From Enterococcus faecium (GTDB taxonomy: Bacteria > Bacillota > Bacilli > Lactobacillales > Enterococcaceae), in NCBI RefSeq assembly GCF_029023785.1, contig NZ_CP118955.1, positions 1,548,501 through 1,612,500 of the forward strand: 64,000 nt of DNA, written 5' to 3'. The notes under the pieces were generated by a model. It ran no database searches. It saw only the letters and a list, made by a program, of their open reading frames with translations, and had not been told where the DNA came from. Made by a program: the position numbers and the translations under genes. Position 1 is the first letter of the stretch, and every line of letters begins with the position of its first letter. This document shows, piece after piece, positions 40,048-51,328 of the stretch.

Positions 40048-40503
40048 TTATTCGAAAAATTCCCCGTATACATCTTCTACACGTTGATCTGGATTGATCA
40101 CGATATACAAGTTACCTGTTTTTTCGCTGATTTTTGTTGATTGATATTGATTGTCTAATCCTTCTGTTCCTTTATCTAGATATGGGAAGTACACAAGATC
40201 AGGTGTGCCATTTCGGTAAAGGATTTCCATTCGCTCGATATCTTCGTATTTCAATGCGCGATTAAACATGCCCATTTCCAGTCCGCCTAGGTTGATATCA
40301 TGTGTCGCAACTGCGTCTCCTTCATGGAAGATTTCGATTTTAAATCCAGCACACGGATGGATTTCAACAAATTCACTGCCATTGATTCGTCCAAAACTTG
40401 TTGTGATTTGTTTGATCCAAAGATCGCCGATATGACGGCGGTTGATCGTCCAGGTTTCTCCATTTCTAAAATAAAATTTTAGCGCTGTCATTTCTTTACT
40501 CAT
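40048..40503 (-). CDS. Hypothetical protein, unknown family
   Basis: The 151-residue soluble protein has no membrane segment. The pattern is beta-rich (ALKFYFRNGETWTINRRHIGDLWIKQI, GFKIEIFHEGDAVATHDINLG, MEILYRNGTPDLVYFPY), suggesting two similar beta units: FRNGETW and YRNGTPD may be internal repeats. No catalytic motif is visible. ATG at 40503 follows AAGGAG. It stands alone, ending in the hairpin repeat. I do not recognise it. Confidence 0.7.
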   Translation of the reverse strand: MSKEMTALKFYFRNGETWTINRRHIGDLWIKQITTSFGRINGSEFVEIHPCAGFKIEIFHEGDAVATHDINLGGLEMGMFNRALKYEDIERMEILYRNGTPDLVYFPYLDKGTEGLDNQYQSTKISEKTGNLYIVINPDQRVEDVYGEFFE

Positions 40504-40656
40504 TAAAAAGACTCCTTTATGATGTAATTTATTCTTGTACTACCTCAGTTTAGCACAAATTTATGTAAGTGGTCACATCTTATGTTTTTTCTTCTAATGA
40601 CGTATCTGCCCACTTTAAGTAGCCAACAAAGCTGAGCAGATACAGTCTAGTGTTTT

Positions 40657-41865
40657 TTAAATCAATTTTTCTTTCGATAAAAAATCCAAAACCTGTTTTT
40701 TATCATTTTTTATTCTTTGTTCTACGACGGCTTTTTCAGCTAATTGCAAAGCTTCACTAACCCACTTACCAGTTTTTTTTCCAGTTTCTTCTAGCAAGAT
40801 TTTACCATCTACTGCTAATTCGCTTAATGACTTGATAGGTAAACGATCATAGGATTCTCCTACGGCATCCATCTGAGGTGTTTCGTCAAAATAGATCATC
40901 AATTCTTCTACTTGCAGTGCATGTTTTTTGCCTAAGAAGTACAATTCGAATGGTTCCAAAGCTCCAGTTTCTCGTTGTCGTAGTCCTTGGACAAGTGCTT
41001 GAACGTCTTTAATCATTTGGTTAGAACACTTCCACGATTTCAAAAAGGAACGAATCTCATTTTCTTTTAGATCCAGTTGGCTGATCAATAATGCCCATGC
41101 TTGGCTCTCTTCTTTCAATGGGACGGATGGTAATTCAGCAAAACGTAAAAGTGCTTCGCCTTCTTCTTTCAAACCGGGACAGCAAATGTAGCACTCTGTT
41201 TCAATAAATGCATGGATTCCCGCGGCCCGTTCATTTCCCAAGAGCATCTTGATGAATTCCACATTTATACGTTCTACAGATATTTTACCTAATAGCTCGT
41301 GGTTTTCTTTGATGGCGTAGAAGGTTTCTTCCTCTAATTTGAACCCTAGTTGACTGACAAAACGCAACCCGCGCATCATTCGTAAGGCATCTTCATGGAA
41401 CCGCTCATGAGGATTGCCTACAGCTCGCAAGATCTGTTCTTCTAGATCTTGCAGACCATCGAACAAATCGATGATTTCTCCATCTTCTTTCAAAGCAAAC
41501 GCATTGATCGTAAAATCTCTTCTTTTCAAATCTTCTGCCAACGAACGAACGAATTCGACATGATCTGGTCTACGGTAGTCCTGATAAGTTGATTCCGTCC
41601 GAAATGTGGTGATCTCATATTGTTCATCATTTTCTAATACCAACACAGTTCCATGTTCGATCCCAATATCTATCGTTTTTGGAAAAAGCTGTTTGATTTC
41701 TTCTGGAAATGCGCTTGTTGCGATATCCACATCATGGATTGGCTGGTTCAGCAAGATATCACGAACACTTCCACCTACAAAATAAGCTTCATATCCTGCA
41801 TTCTCTAATTTTTTCAGAACTGGAATTGCCTTTTGGTATTCCAGAGGTAATTGTTTTAATTTCAT
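40657..41865 (-). CDS. cca: CCA-adding tRNA nucleotidyltransferase
   Basis: The 402-residue class II enzyme adds or repairs the 3' CCA of tRNAs without a template. The head has AYFVGGSVRDILL and the metal-binding DVDIATSA; the neck has RRDFTINAFAL, the basic ERFHEDALRMMRGLRFVSQLG, and the flexible ERINVEF loop region. ATG at 41865 follows AAAGGTTGG; a 23-codon upstream extension is unlikely. It follows the MazG-like gene, as cca follows ypjD within a conserved Firmicutes cluster. Confidence 0.95.
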   Translation of the reverse strand: MKLKQLPLEYQKAIPVLKKLENAGYEAYFVGGSVRDILLNQPIHDVDIATSAFPEEIKQLFPKTIDIGIEHGTVLVLENDEQYEITTFRTESTYQDYRRPDHVEFVRSLAEDLKRRDFTINAFALKEDGEIIDLFDGLQDLEEQILRAVGNPHERFHEDALRMMRGLRFVSQLGFKLEEETFYAIKENHELLGKISVERINVEFIKMLLGNERAAGIHAFIETECYICCPGLKEEGEALLRFAELPSVPLKEESQAWALLISQLDLKENEIRSFLKSWKCSNQMIKDVQALVQGLRQRETGALEPFELYFLGKKHALQVEELMIYFDETPQMDAVGESYDRLPIKSLSELAVDGKILLEETGKKTGKWVSEALQLAEKAVVEQRIKNDKKQVLDFLSKEKLI

Positions 41866-41976
41866 TTTTCCAACCTTTCCTGCGTGTTTCTTGTCCTGAG
41901 ATAAAGACTCAGTTGCATGGTGACTGTTTGACAAGTCCGTTTCAGAGTCTTCAAGGCCAGGACCACTTCATCTTGT

Positions 41977-42309
41977 TTACTCGTCCTTACGCTCAAAGCG
42001 ATTATGGTCTCTTTGATTGAATTTTTCCATGTTTTTTTCAAAAACTTCAGTTAAGTCGATATTCAATGAATTAGCCATGATCATCGTAACGAATAAAACA
42101 TCACCAAGTTCTTCTGCTACCGAGTTAACTGGTTCAGAAGCCTTTTTGCTTTTTTCTCCATAAGTGTGGTTGACTTCTCTTGCCAATTCACCTACTTCTT
42201 CAGTTAATCGAGCCATCTGAGCTAATGGAGAGAAATACCCCACCTTGAATTGCTGGATATATTCATCCACTTCCTGCTGCATACTGTATAAAGAACGCTT
42301 TTTATCCAT
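41977..42309 (-). CDS. MazG-like nucleotide pyrophosphohydrolase (YpjD)
   Basis: The 110-residue all-alpha NTP-PPase has the metal-binding EExxE motif in LTEEVGELAREVN near 36 and ExxD in AEELGDVLFVTMIMAN near 65. It hydrolyses nucleoside triphosphates to monophosphates, probably non-canonical ones. The length matches the single-domain YpjD group, which lies near cca in Bacillus; here the methylglyoxal and bacillithiol genes of that cluster are absent. It is divergent from the YitT-like gene. Confidence 0.9.
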   Translation of the reverse strand: MDKKRSLYSMQQEVDEYIQQFKVGYFSPLAQMARLTEEVGELAREVNHTYGEKSKKASEPVNSVAEELGDVLFVTMIMANSLNIDLTEVFEKNMEKFNQRDHNRFERKDE

Positions 42310-42456
42310 CTTTTTCCCTCCAAAACTATCTTACCAAAACTTTAACGCAAATCCTAGATAAGAGCAATTGAGAAAATCGAATTTCCATGCTACATTTAGG
42401 AAGGAATTTCTAAATGGAAATTCTGTGAAAATACATAATTGAAAGCTGGAATTCAT

Positions 42457-43332
42457 ATGGTCAAACGAAAAACAGTAAAAGAAGTTCTTTTTATCATTAT
42501 AGGAACAAGTATTTATGCATTTGGTCTTGTTTACTTGAACATCGCTAATCATTTAGCAGAAGGGGGAGTCTCAGGGATCACCTTGATCTTAAGAGCTTTA
42601 TTTGGTATTGATCCAGCTTATACGACTTTATTAATCAACATCCCATTGATTTTACTAGGAGGAAAGATCCTCGGTAAACGTTCCTTGGCCTATACTGTTC
42701 TAGGTACACTTTCTTTGTCATTCTTTTTATGGATCTGGCAAAGGGTTCCACTAGAAATCAATTTACAGCATGATCTACTGATCGTTTCTCTACTTGCGGG
42801 TTTAGTTGCAGGTGTAGGAAGCGGGATCGTCTACCGCATGGGTGGAACAACAGGCGGCAGTGATATTATCGCTCGGATTTTAGAACAAAATTACGGCATC
42901 ACTATGGGGCGTTCCCTATTGGCATTTGATATCATCGTCTTACTTGCTTCATTAACCTATATCGACTTGAAACGTATGATGTATACGTTGATTGTTTCGT
43001 ATGTTTTCAGTCGTGTGATTGATTCGATCTTAGATGGCGGATATTCTGCAAAAGGTCTACTTGTCGTCTCCAACAAAAGCGAAGAGATTGCACCACTACT
43101 GATGACCGGTCTGCAAAGAGGTGTGACTTTCCTTTCTGGAGAAGGCGCATTCTCTGGTAATTCAAAAAAAATCATCTATATGGTCGTTAGCTCTAGTGAA
43201 TTAACTGAAGCTAAGAGGATCGTCCACGAGATTGACGAAAAAGCTTTCCTTTCAATCATCAATGTGCATGAAGTGGAAGGGCAAGGCTTTACTTATTTGA
43301 AGCCACAGACAAGATTACTGAAAAAACTATAA
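42457..43332 (+). CDS. YitT-family membrane protein (DUF161/DUF2179)
   Basis: The 291-residue protein has about five to six membrane segments (to about residue 190) with the family signatures NIANHLAEGGVSGITLI and YRMGGTTGGSDIIARILE, then a cytoplasmic DUF2179 domain (GVTFLSGEGAFSGNSKKIIYMVVSSSE..). The function of YitT proteins is not established. ATG at 42457 is chosen over an in-frame TTG 18 bases upstream. The same C-terminal domain type occurs in the protein at 1992. Confidence 0.9.
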   Translation: MVKRKTVKEVLFIIIGTSIYAFGLVYLNIANHLAEGGVSGITLILRALFGIDPAYTTLLINIPLILLGGKILGKRSLAYTVLGTLSLSFFLWIWQRVPLEINLQHDLLIVSLLAGLVAGVGSGIVYRMGGTTGGSDIIARILEQNYGITMGRSLLAFDIIVLLASLTYIDLKRMMYTLIVSYVFSRVIDSILDGGYSAKGLLVVSNKSEEIAPLLMTGLQRGVTFLSGEGAFSGNSKKIIYMVVSSSELTEAKRIVHEIDEKAFLSIINVHEVEGQGFTYLKPQTRLLKKL

Positions 43333-43334
43333 GA

Positions 43335-43397
43335 AAAAAGACAAAGATAGGCTATGAGGAAAGATTCCACATCCAGCTGACCTTTGTCTTTTTTAGT
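43335..43397. terminator. Bidirectional terminator between the YitT gene and ypiB
   Basis: AAAAAAGACAAAG and CTTTGTCTTTTTT flank a 38-nt loop region, serving the convergent genes. Confidence 0.8.
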
Positions 43398-43413
43398 ACT
43401 ATACTATTTTTAA

Positions 43414-45260
<1,847 letters not shown>

Positions 45261-45261
45261 T

Positions 45262-46308
45262 TCAATTCCCTCTTATCTCACTGACGATTTGTTGAAATAC
45301 CGTCATTGTTCTCAATAATTCTTTTTCGTTTGGATGTTGGTATCCGTCTATTATACCTATTTTTTCTAAAACAAGTATTTTTTTGCTTTTTTCTGCCAAA
45401 AAAAGAACTTTTTCCAAATACTCCATCTTTGAAATCTGTTCCAGCCAGTGGATTGGATAGCCAAGCAAGTCCAGCCACACAAAAAAGTTTTTTAGTTGGA
45501 AATCAAAAGGATATGCTTGGAGATTCCACACGAAATGAAACATCATTCCTAAAAATTTTTTCATACTAGCAGAAAGTAGATGGCCATTTTCGGTCAGATA
45601 AAAAGCTTGTTCAAACAGTTTACCATAATTTGACAGGTTTTCTGCCTCTAATTGATAAAAATAGATCATTTCTTCGATCATCCCGGCAAACGGCCGAGTC
45701 GTTAATTGCTTTTTATTTGGATAGTTTTTATACAGATTTTGCAAAAAACGATGATCACAAATCATTCCGCAACAGATAAAAGTCAAAAAGTCAATCTGCT
45801 TTCCGTCCACCTGCCGCTCGCTGATTGTTTGATCATAAACGATGCGTTCTGGCAGATTGATGGTTTGCAGCACTACACGATTTGGTAGCTGCAAAATCGT
45901 CCGCTGCGGTGTTAATGCTCGGCTTAGAGAACGGATCGATACAGGGATCATCCATAGTGATGAATCAAGGGTTGTATGTTTTTGAAAAAAACCTGCCAGA
46001 TCCATGATCCCTTCATTTCCAAATCCGATGATAAACATGGATTGATTTTCGGGATAGCGTTTGACGAAATCAAGCAGGTTCTTTAATTCTGTTAAATGAT
46101 TGCATTGAGTGTTGGCACAAATATACCAGTCATTGTTTGCTTGATTTGCAAATAACGGGTTGATCTTATCTGCAAACAAATCATAATAGCGCTGATTCGT
46201 TAAAAATAAGATTGGCTGATCAATGGAAAGTTCTCTTAGCTGACTGACTAGCGTTTCTCCGTAAAACACTTTCGTCAACGCATCTTCTACTTGATAATCA
46301 AGTTCCAT
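45262..46308 (-). CDS. Degenerate 3-dehydroquinate synthase (AroB)-like protein
   Basis: The 348-residue length is that of AroB, and the fold can be traced: MFIIGFGNEGIMDLAGFF replaces the GGGVIGDLAGF motif; IPVSIRSLSRALTPQRTIL takes the place of PTTLLAQVDSSVGGKT; and ENLSNYGKLFEQAF takes the place of LNFGHTFGHAIE, with both zinc-binding His changed (to Lys and Gln). The catalytic Glu region (usually AEVIK) reads FICCGMI. The protein should not make dehydroquinate. The intact frame, good ribosome site (GGAGGG, 7 nt before ATG 46308) and coupling to ypiA suggest it is still used, perhaps as a structural or regulatory protein. Confidence 0.6.
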   Translation of the reverse strand: MELDYQVEDALTKVFYGETLVSQLRELSIDQPILFLTNQRYYDLFADKINPLFANQANNDWYICANTQCNHLTELKNLLDFVKRYPENQSMFIIGFGNEGIMDLAGFFQKHTTLDSSLWMIPVSIRSLSRALTPQRTILQLPNRVVLQTINLPERIVYDQTISERQVDGKQIDFLTFICCGMICDHRFLQNLYKNYPNKKQLTTRPFAGMIEEMIYFYQLEAENLSNYGKLFEQAFYLTENGHLLSASMKKFLGMMFHFVWNLQAYPFDFQLKNFFVWLDLLGYPIHWLEQISKMEYLEKVLFLAEKSKKILVLEKIGIIDGYQHPNEKELLRTMTVFQQIVSEIRGN

Positions 46309-46497
46309 ACGCATCCCTCCTCTTCTTATTTTTATTTTACCATTAGTAAGCAAATTCTAGAAAAGATAAGAGCAAAGCTCACCTCATAACTTGGAAATAA
46401 ATAAAAATTAAATAAAATACATGTGTTTTCTATGTATGACATACGGATTCGGAATCTCTGTCTCTTATTTATTCCTTTTCTGCTAGGAAATAAAAAG

Positions 46498-46536
46498 AAA
46501 AGCACTTGTAGCCCTAGAGCCACAAGCGCTTTTTCA
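46498..46536 (-). terminator. Terminator after the HU gene
   Basis: On the minus strand AAAAAGCGCTTGTGG pairs with CTACAAGTGCTTTTC, giving a hairpin with a T-run directly after the stop at 46543. Confidence 0.8.
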
Positions 46537-46542
46537 ACTGTC

Positions 46543-46818
46543 TTATTTAACAGCGTCTTTTAATGCTTTACCTGGTTTGAATGCAGGTACTTTGCTAGCT
46601 GGAATTTCGATTTCTTCACCAGTTTGTGGGTTACGACCTTTGCGAGCTGCGCGTTCGCGAACTTCAAAGTTACCAAAACCGATTAATTGAACTTTTTCGC
46701 CGTTAGCTAAAGCATCTTGAATAGTTGAAAATACAGCATCTACTGCTGCAGTTGCATCTTTTTTAGTTAAATCAGTAGCTGAAGCAACTTTTTCGATTAA
46801 TTCTGCTTTGTTTGCCAT
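46543..46818 (-). CDS. hup: HU family DNA-binding protein
   Basis: The 91-residue histone-like protein bends and compacts DNA. It has [13 protein letters not shown] at the start, the helical dimer core, and the DNA-wrapping arm [39 protein letters not shown] with Pro at its tip. ATG at 46818 follows GGAGGTGA. It is a single-gene unit with its own promoter region (46819-47060) and terminator, as expected for a highly expressed gene. Confidence 0.98.
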   Translation of the reverse strand: MANKAELIEKVASATDLTKKDATAAVDAVFSTIQDALANGEKVQLIGFGNFEVRERAARKGRNPQTGEEIEIPASKVPAFKPGKALKDAVK

Positions 46819-47060
46819 GGATAGATTCACCTCCTCCACAAGAGATATGATAGAAATATCATTTAGTTAAAACTTTCTGAGTGGTCCAGAAGTTTAAAAA
46901 GAAATATTGATTAACTTCAATATTCTGTTATCACGATATCATATGAACCGCTTAATAGCAAGGTTTTTACCAATTTTCACATGCTTTTTTTAGTCATAGA
47001 AACGTAACAAACGAAACTGTCTTTTTCTTTTGAAAAAAAAACGTCGATATGGTAAAATGC

Positions 47061-48371
47061 CTATTTTCTCCTACGAGGGATAATTCGGATGGACGTCCCT
47101 TCAAAAGTAAATGCTTTTCTGATTTGATTTTCTAAGAAACGTTCATAAGAAAAATGCATCAATTCCTCTTCATTGACAAAAACGACAAATGTAGGTGGTT
47201 TGACAGCGACTTGTGTAGCATAAAAAATCTTCAGGCGTTTTCCTTTATCTGTTGGTGTTGGATTGATTGCTACAGCATCCATAATGATATCATTCAACAC
47301 AGCCGAAGAGATACGAAGATTCTGGTTCATACTTACTTGTTCGATCATTTCAGGCAGACGTTCCAACCGTTGTTTAGTCACTGCAGAAACAAAAACGATT
47401 GGAGCGTAATCAAGATACCGGAATTCATCACGAATCTCTTGTTCGAAATCACGCATTGTATTGGTTTCTTTCTTTACAAGATCCCATTTATTCACGACGA
47501 TAATAATTCCACGACCAGCTTCATGGGCGTAACCCGCTACTCGCTTGTCTTGTTCCCGAATCCCTTCTTCAGCATTCAGTACCATCAAAACGATATCAGA
47601 ACGGTCAATGGCACGCATTGCACGCATCACGCTGTATTTTTCAGTATTTTCGTATACTTTTCCGCGTTTACGCATACCAGCTGTATCTATCATTAAGAAT
47701 TTCTGACCACTTTCAGAAACGAAGTGGGTGTCGATTGCGTCTCGGGTCGTTCCTTCAATATCCGAAACAATTACACGTTCTTCTCCTAAAATCGCATTGA
47801 TCAAAGAGGATTTACCAACATTTGGGCGACCAATCAAACTAAACTTAATCGTGTCGTCGTCCTCTTCTTCAGTCTCTTCAGAGAAATACTTCACTGCTTC
47901 ATCTAAAATATCACCAATCCCTAGTCCATGGCTTCCTGAAATAGGATAAGGATCGCCTAGCCCTAAGGAATAAAATTCATAGATATCGTTTCTCATTTCT
48001 GGATTATCTACTTTATTGACTGCTAAAATCACTGGTTTATTACTTCTGTATAAAATTTTCGCAACCATCTCATCTGCGTCTGTCACGCCTTCGCGTCCGC
48101 TGACTACACAAATGATTACATCTGCTTCTTCAATCGCGATTTCTGCTTGATGCTTGATCTGATCCATAAAAGGTTCATCGCCAAGATCAATTCCGCCTGT
48201 GTCGATCACGCTGAATTCTCGACCTAACCATTCACCTTTTGCATAAATACGATCACGAGTTACTCCAGGAGTATCTTCGACAATCGAGATACGCTCACCA
48301 GCGATGCGGTTAAAAATCGTAGACTTACCGACGTTCGGGCGGCCAACGATTGCAATTGTTGGATTTGCCAT
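47061..48371 (-). CDS. der: Ribosome assembly GTPase Der (EngA)
   Basis: The 436-residue protein has two tandem GTPase domains ([12 protein letters not shown] near 9 and [12 protein letters not shown] near 182, with [20 protein letters not shown] and NKWD) and a C-terminal KH-like domain (FATQ-like [19 protein letters not shown]). It is essential for 50S assembly. ATG at 48371 follows AGGAGG. It lies between the S1 protein gene and hup; gpsA, found here in Bacillus, is missing. Confidence 0.98.
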   Translation of the reverse strand: MANPTIAIVGRPNVGKSTIFNRIAGERISIVEDTPGVTRDRIYAKGEWLGREFSVIDTGGIDLGDEPFMDQIKHQAEIAIEEADVIICVVSGREGVTDADEMVAKILYRSNKPVILAVNKVDNPEMRNDIYEFYSLGLGDPYPISGSHGLGIGDILDEAVKYFSEETEEEDDDTIKFSLIGRPNVGKSSLINAILGEERVIVSDIEGTTRDAIDTHFVSESGQKFLMIDTAGMRKRGKVYENTEKYSVMRAMRAIDRSDIVLMVLNAEEGIREQDKRVAGYAHEAGRGIIIVVNKWDLVKKETNTMRDFEQEIRDEFRYLDYAPIVFVSAVTKQRLERLPEMIEQVSMNQNLRISSAVLNDIIMDAVAINPTPTDKGKRLKIFYATQVAVKPPTFVVFVNEEELMHFSYERFLENQIRKAFTFEGTSIRIIPRRRK

Positions 48372-48495
48372 ATTATTTCCTCCTCACAAGTTTCCAATCT
48401 CACTTAGTTTAACGAATGCATTGCCAACTTTCAAGCATAGATTGTCAATTAAACGAAGTATTTTTATTCCTTATTGAAATACTAATCGCTTTTCA

Positions 48496-48536
48496 AAAGA
48501 AAAACTGAGACAAAAGCAGCTGCTTTCATCTCAGTC
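48496..48536 (-). terminator. Terminator after the S1-domain protein gene
   Basis: On the minus strand ACTGAGATGAAAGCAG and CTGCTTTTGTCTCAGT form a nearly perfect stem, followed by TTTTTC. Confidence 0.9.
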
Positions 48537-48552
48537 ACAGATACAAAATCAA

Positions 48553-49764
48553 TTATTTTTCAGAATCATCGGTTGCTTTTTCTTCTACTTCTTCTTTCAA
48601 CGCATCACCTAAAATGTCTCCCATAGTAAATCCAGTATTTTCTTCTGGTAATTCATAAGACTCAACATTTTTTGGTTCTTCTTCTGAAGCTGGTTTTTCT
48701 TCTAAAGCTTTGATACTCAATGCAATACGATGTTCTTCTGGATGGATCTCTAATACTTTCACTTTCACTTCGTCACCTTCATGAAGCACTTCATGTGGTG
48801 TCGCAATATGTTTATGTGAAATTTGAGAGATATGGACTAGCCCTTCTACTCCAGGGAACACTTCAACAAAGGCACCGAAGCTTGTCAAACGTTTAACTGT
48901 TCCGTCTAATACTGTGCCAACTGGAGCTTTTGTATCGATTTCTGACCAAGGTCCAGGCTGTGTGTCTTTGATTGACAAGGAAACACGTTCTTGTTCAGGA
49001 TTGATAGACAACACTTTGACATTTACATCATCATTGACAGCCAATACATCACTTGGTTTTGCTACATGACTATGTGAAATCTCTGAGACATGGACTAGAC
49101 CGTCAAATGCGCCAAAATCAGTAAGACGTGCAACACGTCCACTGAGAACATCTCCCTCATGGATAGTTGAAAGAATTTCTTTTTTCTTTTCTTCTCTTTC
49201 GTTTTCCACTACCGCTTTATGCGATAAGATCAAACGATTTTCTGATGGTTCGATTTCGATGATTTTAAAGCTCAATGTTTTGCCTTTATAGTCTGAAAAG
49301 TCTGCAACAAAATGATCTTCCACCATTGATGCAGGGACAAAACCACGTACACCGACGTCAACGACTAAACCGCCTTTGACAACATTTGTAACAGGTGCTT
49401 CGATGACCTTGCCCTCTTGGAAATCTCTTTCGATATCTTCCCAAACTTTTTTAGCATCTAAACGGCGTTTTGAAAGTAGGTAGCTGCCGTTTTCTTTATC
49501 TTTGCCGATCGTACTGATAACGACTAAATCTAATACATCACCGACTTTTACTACTTCGCTGATATCTTCTACCGGCAAAGTTGATAATTCTTTTGCCGGA
49601 ACGACTCCTTCAACTCCAGCCCCTTCGATTCCGACAATCACTTGTTTGTCTTCAATGACTAAAACTTCGCCCTTAACAACATCGCCAACTTTTACTTCTT
49701 GTACGCTTTTCATTGCGTCTTCCATTGACTGGTTGTTCTCTTGATTTTGATCAAATTCTGTCAT
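48553..49764 (-). CDS. rpsA: S1 RNA-binding domain protein (30S protein S1-like, YpfD)
   Basis: The 403-residue protein has four S1 domains: KVGDVVKGEVLVIEDKQVIVGI, EAPVTNVVKGGLVVDVGVRGFVPAS, GDVLSGRVARLTDFGAFDGLVHVSEISHSH and GTVLDGTVKRLTSFGAFVEVFPGVEGLVHISQISHKH. In Gram-positives the S1 homologue has four rather than six domains and its ribosomal role is debated. ATG at 49764 follows AGGAGG; the upstream in-frame extension is not needed. It follows cmk, the order conserved in most bacteria. Confidence 0.93.
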   Translation of the reverse strand: MTEFDQNQENNQSMEDAMKSVQEVKVGDVVKGEVLVIEDKQVIVGIEGAGVEGVVPAKELSTLPVEDISEVVKVGDVLDLVVISTIGKDKENGSYLLSKRRLDAKKVWEDIERDFQEGKVIEAPVTNVVKGGLVVDVGVRGFVPASMVEDHFVADFSDYKGKTLSFKIIEIEPSENRLILSHKAVVENEREEKKKEILSTIHEGDVLSGRVARLTDFGAFDGLVHVSEISHSHVAKPSDVLAVNDDVNVKVLSINPEQERVSLSIKDTQPGPWSEIDTKAPVGTVLDGTVKRLTSFGAFVEVFPGVEGLVHISQISHKHIATPHEVLHEGDEVKVKVLEIHPEEHRIALSIKALEEKPASEEEPKNVESYELPEENTGFTMGDILGDALKEEVEEKATDDSEK

Positions 49765-49898
49765 AACACTTGTCCTCCTAACCAACATTCTGCCGTAAGT
49801 ACGGTACTGTTTTTAGTTTAATTGATTATTCAAAAAAAATAAAGCGATTTCGTTCGTTTTCCTTGAAAAAACAATTGTTTTTCATTTTTTTTCTTAAT

Positions 49899-50579
49899 TT
49901 AAAAAAGAAGATAACCTTTTTTCAAAACAACAGCTTTTATTGCTGCAACGACTTCTGGAATCGATTTGCCAGTCGTATCGATACGAACAGCATCCTCTGC
50001 TTGCTTCAGCGGAGAGACGTCCCTTGTTGAATCATAATGGTCTCTTTCCTGTATCTCTTTCGTCAGTGTTTCAAGATCAGTCGGAATTCCTTTTTCTTGG
50101 TTCTCTTTGAAACGTCTTTCTGCACGCTCACTTACGCTTGCTACTAAAAAGATTTTCACTTCTGCATTCGGTAATACAGCTGTCCCGATGTCTCTTCCGT
50201 CCATGACAACGCCACCGCGTTCCCCTATTTTTCGTTGGATAGCAACTAATTCTTCTCTGACTTTTCCATGTGCAGAGACTTCAGAAACAGCTTTTGTGAC
50301 ATCTGGTTGACGGATTTCTAAAGTCACATCTTTTGATGCTATGAATACATGCTGTCCATCTTCTTGTTGCGAAAAAGAGATAGGATACTTTTTGATCAGC
50401 GAAACTAGCCCTTCTTCATCTGAAAAAGATACATTGTTCGTAATAGCTAAATAAGTTACTGCGCGATACATGGCACCGGTATCTGTATAAATATAATTCA
50501 ATTCTTTTGCTAATATCTTGGCAACGGTACTTTTCCCAGATGAAGCAGGCCCGTCGATTGCAATACTGATTTGTGTCAT
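49899..50579 (-). CDS. cmk: Cytidylate kinase
   Basis: The 226-residue NMP kinase phosphorylates CMP and dCMP. It has the P-loop [14 protein letters not shown] near 7, GAMYRAVTY near 36, the CMP-binding MDGRDIGT near 100, and [10 protein letters not shown] and [16 protein letters not shown] in the lid region. ATG at 50579 follows AAGGAG. It stands between the LysM protein gene and the S1 protein gene. Confidence 0.97.
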   Translation of the reverse strand: MTQISIAIDGPASSGKSTVAKILAKELNYIYTDTGAMYRAVTYLAITNNVSFSDEEGLVSLIKKYPISFSQQEDGQHVFIASKDVTLEIRQPDVTKAVSEVSAHGKVREELVAIQRKIGERGGVVMDGRDIGTAVLPNAEVKIFLVASVSERAERRFKENQEKGIPTDLETLTKEIQERDHYDSTRDVSPLKQAEDAVRIDTTGKSIPEVVAAIKAVVLKKGYLLF

Positions 50580-50600
50580 GATATAACTCCTTTTTCTCAG

Positions 50601-50623
50601 AAAAAAAGCCGCAAAGCGCGGCT
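50601..50623 (-). terminator. Short terminator between the LysM gene and cmk
   Basis: On the minus strand AGCCGCGCTTTGCGGCT is a five-base GC stem with a short loop, followed by TTTTTT. It lies after the stop at 50628. Confidence 0.78.
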
Positions 50624-50627
50624 ATTA

Positions 50628-51263
50628 TTATTTAATTCTTAATTCTTGACCAGGGTAAAGCATAAAGTTGTTTGGATCTAAGCCATTCAATTCAAACAAT
50701 TGATCAGTGGTGATCCCTGCACGCTCAGCCACTTGTTTTGGACCTTCGCCTGCTTGAACAGTCGTTGTTGAACCGGCTGCAGCTGATGAAGAAGGTGTTG
50801 TTTCTGCTGCATTGCTGCTTGAATCCCCTGCTTGATAAGTTGCCTCACTTGAGGAAGTCGGTGTTGTCTCTGCTGCAATACTGCTTTCTGACGTTACACC
50901 TGTATCTTGAGACACAGTAGATTCTTCCGCGATTGTACTAGATTCTACTGTTGAAGTCTCAGTTGACTCCTCTTTTGTTGTACTTGTAGAACTTTCTACT
51001 ACTGATGTCGAAGTTTCAGAAGAAGTTGCTGCTGTTGCATTGTTGCTTGATCCATTTCTGATCCAGAAATAAGCACCTGCTGGAATAGCGATACATAAGA
51101 CCAGTAAAATCAAAAATAGCGAAAGAAATAATGTATTTCCTTTCTTTTGTTGTCTCTGAGAACTTCTTGATGAAACTTCATCATCTGTATCGTAGATTGG
51201 TTGTTCCCATGGTTCTTGTGTTTCGTTATTTTCTGTAGATTGATGTCTATCTTTTCTGCTCAC
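50628..51263 (-). CDS. Membrane-anchored LysM protein with Ser/Thr-rich stalk
   Basis: The 211-residue protein has a cytoplasmic charged N-terminus, a membrane segment at about 44-66, a low-complexity Ser/Thr/Glu stalk (68-160), and a C-terminal LysM domain (TTTVQAGEGPKQVAERAGITTDQLFELNGLDPNNFMLYPGQELRIK) that binds peptidoglycan. The stalk contains a tandem-like repeat of AAETTP-SSS. The Bacillus counterpart is YpbE, next to recQ as here. It has no catalytic domain, so it likely tethers or senses the wall. ATG at 51263 follows AGGAGGT. Confidence 0.85.
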   Translation of the reverse strand: MSRKDRHQSTENNETQEPWEQPIYDTDDEVSSRSSQRQQKKGNTLFLSLFLILLVLCIAIPAGAYFWIRNGSSNNATAATSSETSTSVVESSTSTTKEESTETSTVESSTIAEESTVSQDTGVTSESSIAAETTPTSSSEATYQAGDSSSNAAETTPSSSAAAGSTTTVQAGEGPKQVAERAGITTDQLFELNGLDPNNFMLYPGQELRIK

Positions 51264-51328
51264 TGTTTTACCTCCTAAACTCTATCGTGTGTATTATACC
51301 ATAGGAAAAAGTGTCTTGTCCTAAAAAA

